A stretch of DNA of 64,000 nucleotides from NCBI RefSeq assembly GCF_030272615.1, contig NC_081407.1, forward strand, positions 150,783,744 to 150,847,743, in the 5' to 3' direction. The DNA is from Cryptomeria japonica. Its lineage: Eukaryota > Streptophyta > Pinopsida > Cupressales > Cupressaceae. The position numbers and the translations under genes are program-made. Positions within the stretch are counted from its first letter, which is position 1. Each line of letters opens with the position of its first letter. Shown piece by piece: positions 56,065 through 64,000 of this stretch. The notes under the pieces are model-generated. The model saw only the letters and a list, made by a program, of their open reading frames with translations, did no database searches and was not told the DNA's origin.

Positions 56065-59000
56065 TCATGTCATCTGTAACAACCTTTCATCTAGAATCTT
56101 ATTCCCTTTCCAATTTTCCTTCTTAGCATATGCAATGAATTTTGTCACAATTCCTTCGATTTCTGTGATTGGAATCTCGGGAAGATTCTTGATACTCTCT
56201 TCTAAGTGGATAACTTGATCAAATGCATCTAGAAGAGCCGTGTCCCAAGTAGGTTCAAGTTCCTTTGTTCTATCAATCAGGAGCATGGTGGCATACATCC
56301 GATCATACTGCTCATCTGTAACATCTGCGTCCTTGCGAAAGATGATAGTGATTCTATCCTCAAACTCTTGTAGATCCACATCTGTCTCGACCTCGATCCT
56401 CCTGCCAAGAATGGTACGAAGTACCTCAAATACTCTGTCCTGGATCGGATTGATCACCTCCTCAACTTGACCACATCTAACGCTGATGTCCTCAAAGAGA
56501 ACACTCTTTATATGGAGTAAGGTTGACCACTGAAACAAACTGTGAGAATCACCTTCTAAGATCCTCTCTTGTGCTAAAATTTTTCTAGATGTATGTCTTA
56601 TAACTCTCAAGACAGGGATGACAACGTCCTTGGTATGGGCAAATGCAGCTACTGTTGCCATCAATCTGTGGATTATCTCAAGAACTTGGATAGCCTGATG
56701 GGTGATCTTCGACATCCTTGTAATAAACTCAATGGCCACCGTGTGAGATCTATCCATCCAATTACATGTACGCTGAACCATATTCCTGAATCTTTCTGCT
56801 TCATTGATTGATTGAAGGGGCAATGCCTGCAATGGTGATCTAACTGGATCCTGACGTCCCAAAGGTTCATTGATGTGACTGAAATATGTTCTCCATGCAC
56901 CGACCTCTCTCTCAAGCTTTCTATTCTTTTCTACTTCTTCTCTAAACTTATCCTTCAATGCCTCAAATGTGTCGGTGGCATCATCTAAAGTCTGCTCTGC
57001 TGTGGATGGTCCTAACTCAATAGTCTGTATATGATAGTCCTCTGCTAGGATCTCACCCTCATATTTGTCTGCTGCCGGTGTAGCTATCTGCAGTTTTCTA
57101 GATCCAGTCTCATCTCGAATCATCTTGGACATCTTTGTAGCCTTCTTCTTCTCTGTTGTCATATGTGAGCGTCCAACAAGGCTCTCTAGATCGATTGCAC
57201 TGTCCTCGTCCTCAATTACGATCACCTTAGTCAATCTCTCCTTCAACCAGTCTGGGATATTTGATCTTGTCTCTTGAACTTGAATTTCTTTGTGTACTAC
57301 TTCTTCTTGTCTGGGAGGAGATGTTACTTCATTATCATTATCTAAATCATAGTCTTGGAGAGATCCATCGGATGAAACATGCTGTGCCTGTTCTTCCTCC
57401 TGTCTATCATTCTGTACCATCGATTCCATGGATTCTTCCACTCGAACTGTTCTATCTTCTGGCCTGGAAGAAGTACCTGGTGTTTGATCTTTGTTAGCAC
57501 CTTGCTTTTTCTTGGAAGGCTCTTTCTTTTCTGATCTTTCCTTTCTCTTTGAACCTCTCGGATGGAGATTGCCCTCACTGGCACATCGAAGGTTACCTTC
57601 ACCTGAATTCCTAGGATTAGGATTGCCTTCACTAACACTGGCTCCACCTTCGGCTGGCTTTTCTTCCAAAGTAAAAGACATGGCTATGCCTTGTTCTCTC
57701 AACTTCTGATGTTGAATGTCTACCCATCTGCGAGTACAAGACAAGACTGGTGCCATCAAATCATCTAAATCCACGGCCTCGGGCTCATTCCAATTCAAAC
57801 TAATTGTTTTACTTTCTCTATCATATGAAGATTGGATGTGCCTGCCGTTGTCCTGAGCTTGGTCGGCTACTCTGTAAATCTTACATTTCCTGATGAAATC
57901 CAAAGGCAATCTAGAATGTATCTTGCGTTTCACTTCAAGATCATCTAGGAGATTCATCATAAAATCTTCAATTTGGTATTCATGTCTAAATCTTCTACCG
58001 ACTGTCTCTTCTAAATGTCCATGAGGATCAAAACTATTCCTCCAAGCAAAAGATGAAAAAGGATACAAGGCTAACTCCCTCTCTGCGTCATCCATGGCTG
58101 AGACATTGGGACATACCTCAACTGAATTACCCAAAATAATAGGTACCTGAACTCCATTCTGATGTCTGTGTCTGAATGCCTTCACATATGCTGCCAACTG
58201 CCTTGTTACTTCAAGTAACACAATTCTATCTGTCGGGTACCTCGGCAACATATATGGAGGTAAAGGACATCCATACACTCTAATGTAAGTGAACTTGGGA
58301 AACTGAATGAACCAAGCACCGTACCTCTTGATTGACTCCTGGGCATCCTGAGATAATCTGTTGTGAATCCCTCCTTGCAACGTCCTGGTGATGTTCATCG
58401 TGAAAGTATCATTGATTAACTTGTAGTTCTTCCCTGGTGGATGATGCAAGTAGGTATAGGATTCACAAACTCTGACCTCGCCGGGTCCTCTTCCAATCAC
58501 TCCTCTGTGAGGTAGTCCTGCGTACTCAACGCTCCTGATTAAGGCATAAATGACGTATGAACTCATGTGGAAGGACTTAGTAGCCCTGAGTCTTCTCAAC
58601 TGTACGTCTAAGCAATGGCTAATTATCCTAGCCCAATGTATTGTACCCTTCCCTTGAACAATCACCTGGATGAAATAAAACATCCATTTCTCAAAATAGA
58701 AGGCATGAGGTGCTCCTGTAACTCTGTTGAGCATGGTGATCAAATCTCTGTACTCCTCTTGGAAATCGATCCGGTGTGGTGTGTTCGGTACTTTGCTCAG
58801 ACGGGGACGACTCTTGAGTAGCCAGTTCTTGTTGATGATGCTTAGACAAGCATCTGGATCGTCATCGTACACTGATCTAGCTCCTTCAATGCTCTTGTAT
58901 ATCATGTCCCTGTGCTCTGGAAGATGGAAGGCTTCACTTATGGCCTCCTCTGAAAGGTACGCCAAAGTGTTTCCCTCATTGGACACAATTGTCCTGGACT

Positions 59001-59286
59001 GTGGATTGTAATGACGGGCACACTCGATCATCAACTCGTGGCACTGAATAGCTGGAGGAAAACCGGCCGCCTTAATGATGCCACTCTCTATTATTCTCCG
59101 GGCGACAGGTGATGGCTTGCCGATGTAAGGGACCTCTCGGAACTTCTTCGTGCTAAAGTTTCCCAAGTTTGTATCTCCAATGTTGCTCCACTTGGACACG
59201 ATCTTGGTCTCCACCTCTTCAGTCTTCTGATCTTCTTTCATGAGAGCCGAGCGACTGGTGGATGCTCCCGCCTTTGGGGTCGCCAT
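56065..59286 (-). CDS. unit D large ORF, 1,073 residues, extra-ORF protein family
   Basis: Uninterrupted, unlike almost every other transposon frame in the window. The start at MATPKAGAST is chosen because it follows a TTGTGTAG acceptor; an upstream Met at 59367 lies in the likely intron. Residues 60-260 share ordered motifs with the A/B extra ORFs: SRT at 97-99, FHLPE at 120-124, RVTG at 188-191, HWARIISH at 217-224 and FHMSSYVI at 239-246. Short SEGNP/GEGNL repeats (552-575) and a Lys/Arg-rich stretch (579-594) come next, then an acidic region, a coiled coil (about 771-797) and a mainly helical C-terminus. There is no catalytic motif or membrane segment. Function unknown. Confidence 0.85.
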   Translation of the reverse strand: MATPKAGASTSRSALMKEDQKTEEVETKIVSKWSNIGDTNLGNFSTKKFREVPYIGKPSPVARRIIESGIIKAAGFPPAIQCHELMIECARHYNPQSRTIVSNEGNTLAYLSEEAISEAFHLPEHRDMIYKSIEGARSVYDDDPDACLSIINKNWLLKSRPRLSKVPNTPHRIDFQEEYRDLITMLNRVTGAPHAFYFEKWMFYFIQVIVQGKGTIHWARIISHCLDVQLRRLRATKSFHMSSYVIYALIRSVEYAGLPHRGVIGRGPGEVRVCESYTYLHHPPGKNYKLINDTFTMNITRTLQGGIHNRLSQDAQESIKRYGAWFIQFPKFTYIRVYGCPLPPYMLPRYPTDRIVLLEVTRQLAAYVKAFRHRHQNGVQVPIILGNSVEVCPNVSAMDDAERELALYPFSSFAWRNSFDPHGHLEETVGRRFRHEYQIEDFMMNLLDDLEVKRKIHSRLPLDFIRKCKIYRVADQAQDNGRHIQSSYDRESKTISLNWNEPEAVDLDDLMAPVLSCTRRWVDIQHQKLREQGIAMSFTLEEKPAEGGASVSEGNPNPRNSGEGNLRCASEGNLHPRGSKRKERSEKKEPSKKKQGANKDQTPGTSSRPEDRTVRVEESMESMVQNDRQEEEQAQHVSSDGSLQDYDLDNDNEVTSPPRQEEVVHKEIQVQETRSNIPDWLKERLTKVIVIEDEDSAIDLESLVGRSHMTTEKKKATKMSKMIRDETGSRKLQIATPAADKYEGEILAEDYHIQTIELGPSTAEQTLDDATDTFEALKDKFREEVEKNRKLEREVGAWRTYFSHINEPLGRQDPVRSPLQALPLQSINEAERFRNMVQRTCNWMDRSHTVAIEFITRMSKITHQAIQVLEIIHRLMATVAAFAHTKDVVIPVLRVIRHTSRKILAQERILEGDSHSLFQWSTLLHIKSVLFEDISVRCGQVEEVINPIQDRVFEVLRTILGRRIEVETDVDLQEFEDRITIIFRKDADVTDEQYDRMYATMLLIDRTKELEPTWDTALLDAFDQVIHLEESIKNLPEIPITEIEGIVTKFIAYAKKENWKGNKILDERLLQMT

Positions 59287-59288
59287 AC

Positions 59289-59497
59289 CTACACAACATT
59301 TCATTATAAGAAATAGATTTTGCAATAAATAACGTAGATAAGAGAGATAGGTTTTAGGAAACCTCATGATAAGTCCCTAGAGTTATCATTTCCTAAAAAA
59401 AAAAAACAACGATTGAGCTAAGAGATTCAAAATTTCAAAATTCAAAAATGAAATATGACGATGAATGAATAAAGCAATAACAATTAAATCGCCATAC
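59289..59497 (-). other. probable 5'-untranslated intron of the unit D ORF
   Basis: On the minus strand CAAG is followed by GTATGGCG (donor, 59497), and TTGTGTAG (acceptor, 59289) precedes GTATGGCGACC, which contains the chosen start codon. The sequence GTATGGCGA occurs at both borders. Splicing is inferred from these signals only. Confidence 0.4.
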
Positions 59498-59599
59498 CTT
59501 GATAGAGAGCTAACTCTAGAATGCAAAAACAAAATTCGCCTAGGCAAAATTTGAGGTATAAGATAATCTTCAATATGATTCCCTCAAAATATACTTCGC

Positions 59600-59880
59600 C
59601 ACCTCTGGAGAGAACGTGATCTTCAAGTAACGCCTTAGACGTGGTCTTAAATGATCTCCAAATTCGCCCTTGGTGTGGTCTTAGATGGATCTCCAAGTTC
59701 GCCCTTGGTGTGGTCTTCAAATTCGCACCACCTTTTGATAACTACGCGCCACCCTTGGATGAATGAAATTCGCACCACCTTTGGTCTTCAACGCAATTCG
59801 CACTCCACACAAGATGATACTAGCGCCACCTTTGGTTTGAAATCGCACCACCTTTGAACACACTTCACACTATATTCGCC
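59600..59880. repeat. short GCACCACCTTTGG and TTCGCCCTTGGTGTGGTCT repeats
   Basis: Two overlapping motif sets recur in the presumed leader: CTCCAARTTCGCCCTTGGTG twice, and CGCACCACCTTTGG-like words about six times. They lie between the upstream TATA-like site and the intron. Confidence 0.7.
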
Positions 59881-59940
59881 TCTTCTTGATTCGCATGAAG
59901 AAAGGTAAAAATGATTATGTAAAAATGAACGTTTCACTCC

Positions 59941-59952
59941 CCTTATAAATAG
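59941..59952 (-). promoter_or_regulatory. TATA-like box upstream of the unit D ORF
   Basis: Minus-strand CGCTATTTATAAGGGG lies about 650 bp before the start codon and just downstream of the hairpin array. It resembles the other TATA-like site of D at 55871-55881 (both contain GCTATTTATA). Confidence 0.5.
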
Positions 59953-60276
59953 CGCTCATACCCTTTCACCTCTTAGGCCGACTTGACAAATAAAACCATT
60001 TTTTAAATGATTTGCAATAAAATAACAAGGCCGACTTGCCTAATTGGGCGCTTCAAATCGATTTTTATATTAATTAAATAATTAATTATTAATGCCTTGC
60101 GCTTTTTTAAATGAGAATTTCGATTTTTAATAAAGGCAAAAAATAATTAATAAAAGATAACGCCATATTAAATGCTAAATAAAAATGGATTTTCAATTTT
60201 TTAATCGATTTAGCATTTAAGGAAATTTAAATTTGTTTGTTTGGCGCCAAAATTGGAAAACAAAGGGACGTACCTC

Positions 60277-62066
60277 ATCGCTCTGGTCCCTTGGAGAGGG
60301 ACAGGAGCGATTCACCATTTTGTCTTGACTTTTGCATTTCTTACGTCCAACTCCTTCATCTCCACGTTAAAAATCGATCACCTTGATGGTCCTTCGAATT
60401 TGATCGCCTTGTGTGCGCATATGGGTGTCCTTTAAGTGCACATCGCCCTGGTCCTTGTCCAAAGGACAGGAGCGATCCTCTTGTTTTCATGTCTATCTTG
60501 CATCTTTTAACTTCGATTTTTTATTGTGGGCGAATAGCATCCTTTGTTCGTGTCTTTTGCGCTTATTCCATTTGCTCGCATGAAGTTTTGAGTGTATTAA
60601 AGGGATCATCGCCCTTGTCCCTTGGAGAGGGACAGGAGCGATCCATGTCCTTTCCTTGACCTTGTCAACTTTGCACTTCGATCTTCATTGTAATGCCCTT
60701 CAAACGTCGTCCTTCACCTTACCTAACCTTGCTTCGCTTTGATCTTTGAAGGAACGTGCGTGCTTTTGATGATATCGCCCTGGTCCTTGTCCAAAGGACA
60801 GGAGCGATGTGAGGCTTTTACATTATTTGGCAATGTTTGGACGTTCAACACTTTTGCAAATTATCTTCAAACGATGCCTTGGACCATATGCTATCTTAAG
60901 ACGTCTTGACTTAGCTTGATCTTGAAGCAAAACAAGGAATCCAAAGCAAATCGCCCTGGTCCCTTGGAGAGGGACAGGAGCGATATAGTCTCCATGCTCA
61001 AAATAATGATCATTTCACGTTCAAAACTCTTGTTTATCATCCTTTTACCATACCATGGACCCTCTAAAACATTGCAATGTCTTGTCCTTACGTAAATTTT
61101 GCATGAAATGGCCAATGCATCTAACATCGCCTTGGTCCCTTCCCAAGGGACAGGAGCGATCTATGTTATAGGGTGTCAATTTCTTCATTTTAACGTCCTT
61201 TGAGTGTTTGCGCATGATGAAGACGCCTTGAAATGTCCCTCGCCACCTTGTCTTGACTTGTGTCGACCTTGAACTTCGGAGGAACGACCTTGAACTTGCG
61301 TAGGGAGTATTATCATCAATGTATCGCCCTGGTCCCTTGGAGAGGGACAGGAGCGATCCTTCCCTTGTGGCCACTACCTCACTTTGCCAGGTTCCAAGTT
61401 TATATTCAACGGATTCGTCCCTCTTCACCCCATTCGTCCATGCCTTGACATTGTTTGGAATTTTGCAAAAAGAGGTAATTATATCAAAAATCGCTCTGGT
61501 CCCTTCCTGAGGGACAGGAGCGAACTAGGCATTTAGCACTGTTATGGGCGTCCCAAAAATCTTCAATTTATATTCAATGCGTTCATCTCATGTTTTCCCT
61601 TGTTTTTGAACGTAAACTTGCCTTGACCCTTGTCTGGATTTTGCAAAATGGAGGAAATCGCTCTGGTCCCTGGGAGAGGGACGAGAGCTACAAGGTACCT
61701 CGCCCTGGTCCCTTGGAGAGGGACAGGAGCGATTTAGTCAATATAGGTCATTTTCCTTCATTTTTTGCATCTCAAATTATATTCATTTGGCAAAGTATCT
61801 TCCTTCGGACGTCCTCCAATTGCTGAGTCATCAAAATCTTGCATGGACATGGCGAAATTTGAATTGTAGCTCCGGTCCTTCACTGAGGGACAGGAGCGAT
61901 TTTCTTCCTGGAGGCCTTTCTGTGTTCATGAAAATCTTCAATTTATATTCAATGGAAAGATCTTGTCGTTCTCCATCACTTCAAACGTAAACTTCGTCTG
62001 GACTCTGCAAGGACAATGAGATATTTGAAATTGAGCTCCCGTCCTTCACTGAGGGACAGGAGCGAT
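60277..62066. repeat. tandem array with 12 conserved 35-nt hairpins at about 166-bp spacing
   Basis: Hairpins start at 60277, 60442, 60608, 60774, 60950, 61126, 61323, 61490, 61657, 61699, 61868 and 62034. Most intervals are 165-176 bp, with one of 197 and one of 42. The typical core opens ATCGCCCTGGTCCCTTGG and closes GAGGGACAGGAGCGAT, pairing ATCGC/GCGAT and GTCCC/GGGAC. Copies 60442 and 60774 have GTCCTT with AAGGAC, a compensatory change. The spacers are weakly similar to each other (CTTCAATTTATATTCAATG recurs), so this is a diverged satellite in which only the hairpin is conserved. Confidence 0.92.
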
Positions 62067-62503
62067 TTTGCTCCTACAGGCCAAAATAACAAGATTTTTC
62101 ACATTTTAACACTTCACGAGGCGAAAACAAATCAATTCCAATGCCCAGGATCAAACTTCAAAAAAGTCAAAATTTGGTCAAAATATTCAATCAGACAAAA
62201 ATTCACATTGACGGTCATCATTTAGACAAGTTTAAGCTTTGCATGAACATTCCAATTGAAAATTAGACCATTTTGGCGAATTTATTGCATTCAAAATTTG
62301 CATTCTAGAAAAGAAAGCTCAAAAGCTCTCAAAAAATGACTGGATTTTGGCTTGAAAAGGCAAGATTTAAAACCCTAAGGCTTAGCCCTAAATCCAGACA
62401 ACTAATGGACTAACAAAACCCTAAAAACGAAAGCGAAAACAAGCGAAAAAGAGGGGGTCCCCATTTGCGATGGGGCGATGTGTGAAATGGTCACAACAGG
62501 TAT

Positions 62504-62600
62504 GTGTTGTGGATTTTAGTAATATGTCTTTGAAAATAACATGGTACAATGGATTTTTGCACAAATGCGACCATCATGCAAAAGTTCTCATAGTGAAAAC
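62504..62600 (+). other. remnant of the pre-insertion locus
   Basis: Continues 54673-55016 after removal of unit D, up to the Copia LTR at 62601. No gene is supported. Confidence 0.4.
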
Positions 62601-63142
62601 TGTTAGCATAGGTTTTTTATATTTATTTTTCCTACACATTATTAAGCATGCTTAGGTTAATCAGGGACATGGTTTATGTGAGGACATGAGGCGTAATCCA
62701 TCAATTACATGTGTTGCTCTCACCCACACATGGGTGGTTGAGTCTCACACCCTCTTTTGGCCTCTTATGCCACCTCACATAACCACTTTGTTGTCTCTTT
62801 CTGAGTAGGTTATGCCACATGTTTAGCATTTTTCAAGTAGGTACAACTCCCACCTAATTTGGTTATTTGGAAGTTGTTATTCCTCTTGGAATTATTTGCC
62901 CACACTTTCCTATATAATCAACACTCACCTCTCCCTTATGAGTTAATCCAATTGAGCACATATCAGCTAAGTCAGTACAAGGAAGTGCTGATCCATATTG
63001 TATCATTTGGAGTGTGATAATTCCATTATTCTGTTATTGCACCATATTCGAGCATTTCATCCTCTCTGTTGCTCTCGTGTAGAAGGTTAATCTTGGTTTT
63101 GCAGGTGATCTTGGGAGATTGAGTCCATCAGTGACTCTGACA
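62601..63142 (+). repeat. element K 5' LTR, 542 bp
   Basis: It starts TGTTAGCATAGG and ends GTGACTCTGACA. A TATA-like CCTATATAATC lies near 62910. The five bases before it are AAAAC, so the unseen right flank should repeat AAAAC. Confidence 0.7.
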
Positions 63143-63154
63143 TGGTATCAGAGC
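63143..63154 (+). other. element K primer binding site
   Basis: TGGTATCAGAGC immediately follows the LTR end, a perfect 12-base tRNA-iMet PBS. Confidence 0.88.
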
Positions 63155-64000
63155 TTCCATATTTGCAAGCCCCTTCTCGAATTTCGGAGAAATTCAGCAT
63201 TGAGTTTTCACTGGGTGCATTTTCAGCTAAAAATGACATTGACATCAAATCTAGAAGGTTGAACAAATGAATTTTGATATTAAATACTCTATGTTTTGGC
63301 TTCGGAAAAAATTCCCGCCATTTTTAACTGTTTGAAGAATCTTCATCAAAGAACATTCTGTATGCATTGTATGGATTCTACAAAGGGTATGATATAGATT
63401 TTTTTTTAAATAATATATATATTTGTGCTTTCCAAAAAAAAAAAAATTTAAAAATATATATACTATATAGTGCAATTTTTAATTGCATTTAAAAAAGTTT
63501 AAAAAAAATTAAAACAATATTTGAAGGTACCCGACAAGGTACTCTGTCCTTGTTGGGCCCTTTGTATCTGTAGGGTACCCAAGCGGGGCACCCTGCAGCC
63601 CTTGGACAGTCCATAGCCCGTGTGGGGGTTTCAAACCCTCATGGGACCTTGCATGGAAAGGGGTGAGGCTTTTAAACCCCCCAAAATAAAAATAAAAACA
63701 TTCTTTTATTAAAAAATTCAAAGGGAAAAAAACCAAAAAATTTGTACTTCTACATACCTGCTCGCCTCAGCCTTTGAGCCAAGAATTTGGTAGTCCCACT
63801 GAAGCTCAGGTCATTTTGGCAATTTCGTAATTCTAAACTAAACTTGGTGGGCTGCCACATTTAGCAAAATTTCACCAAATTTGGCAGAGATTATTGTTTA
63901 CATTTTGGACACCCCTCACCACCGAAGTTTTCAATTTTCCACCTCAACTTCGGAAGGCCAATCTTCCGAGCTCTATTTTGCAAGCAATTTTTTTTATTTG
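63155..64000 (+). other. element K leader, non-coding
   Basis: No protein is recognised on either strand. An A/T-rich stretch at 63,390-63,510 and a GGTACCC-containing segment at 63,525-63,600 are visible and may be a small secondary insertion, but no borders were found. Confidence 0.4.

Larger units (their letters stand above)
55017..62498 (-). mobile_element. giant LTR-like unit D, 7,482 bp, carrying an intact ORF
   Basis: It is flanked by the 5-bp duplication GGTAT (55012-55016, 62499-62503). On the minus strand it begins TGTTGTGACCATTTC and ends ACGTCAACA, giving TGTTG...CAACA termini. The order is a hairpin-bearing tandem array, a TATA-like site, a 5' untranslated region with a probable intron, a 1,073-codon ORF, a second TATA-like site, and a 3' portion homologous to that of unit E. 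There are no direct terminal repeats and no gag or pol. It could be a solo LTR of exceptional size or a non-autonomous element of unknown type. Confidence 0.85.
62601..64000 (+). mobile_element. Ty1/Copia-type LTR retrotransposon K, 5' part only
   Basis: A 5' LTR (62601-63142) is followed by a perfect tRNA-iMet PBS and about 850 bp of leader. The element continues past the end of the window, so gag and pol are not visible. Assignment to Copia rests on the PBS and LTR style and is tentative. Confidence 0.65.

Noticed and set aside
60277-62066. CRISPR-like repeat-spacer pattern of the unit D hairpins
   Set aside because: Spacers are about 130 bp and are themselves diverged copies of one satellite unit. 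The context is a plant retroelement and there are no cas genes.
62471-62498. Short inverted repeat between the starts of E and D as one large composite transposon
   Set aside because: The inverted copies are explained by two LTR units of one family in opposite orientation, each with its own different target duplication.

Overview
The window looks like transposon-filled DNA from a large seed-plant genome, probably a gymnosperm. That assignment is an inference from the AT-rich background, the deep nesting of LTR retrotransposons with 5-bp target duplications, plant-type Gypsy and Copia proteins, a plant hAT transposase and GT-AG introns. I see no bacterial operons, rRNA, CRISPR or organellar genes. 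No complete host gene can be supported. There are exon-like scraps and two reading frames interrupted by insertions.

Layout. 1-7249: AT-rich DNA with a 76-bp tandem array split by a 1.7-kb solo LTR (4530-6252, TSD TAGGG). 7250-16904: element A, a 9.7-kb Gypsy retrotransposon on the minus strand (TSD CCAAT), inserted in a minus-strand exon-like frame. 16905-19608: old non-coding DNA. 19614-30580: element B, a relative of A in the same orientation, carrying a 1.3-kb solo LTR (26118-27459, TSD CCCTA). 31407-34809: a hAT DNA transposon (TSD ATTCTTTG) with a nonsense mutation and two introns. 37768-49772: a 5.1-kb LTR-like unit E on the plus strand. E interrupts a plus-strand reading frame and is itself split by element C, a 6.9-kb Gypsy chromovirus (42686-49615, minus, TSD ATTGA). 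50767-54667: element H (TSD AATAC), with 135-bp LTRs that contain a tRNA-like cloverleaf and with Copia pol remnants inside. 55017-62498: unit D (minus, TSD GGTAT), 7.5 kb, related to E. D holds an uninterrupted ORF of 1,073 codons and a 12-copy hairpin array. 62601-64000: the 5' LTR and leader of a plus-strand Copia element that runs off the window.

How the parts relate. A and B encode a leader ORF, gag, protease, RT, RNase H and integrase, then an extra protein downstream of integrase: a globular N-terminal domain, a charged linker and a C-terminal coiled coil. The N-terminal domain of the D ORF shares ordered motifs with that extra protein, although D otherwise belongs to an unrelated LTR family and encodes no pol. 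This protein family, moving between autonomous Gypsy elements and a giant LTR-like unit, is the best candidate here for an undescribed system. Other unusual structures are the covarying hairpins spaced at about 166 bp in D, the tRNA-like LTR of H, and an in-frame UAG conserved between gag and pol in A and B. Boundaries given with TSDs were read directly from the sequence. Family names rest on motif recognition only, and identity estimates are by eye.
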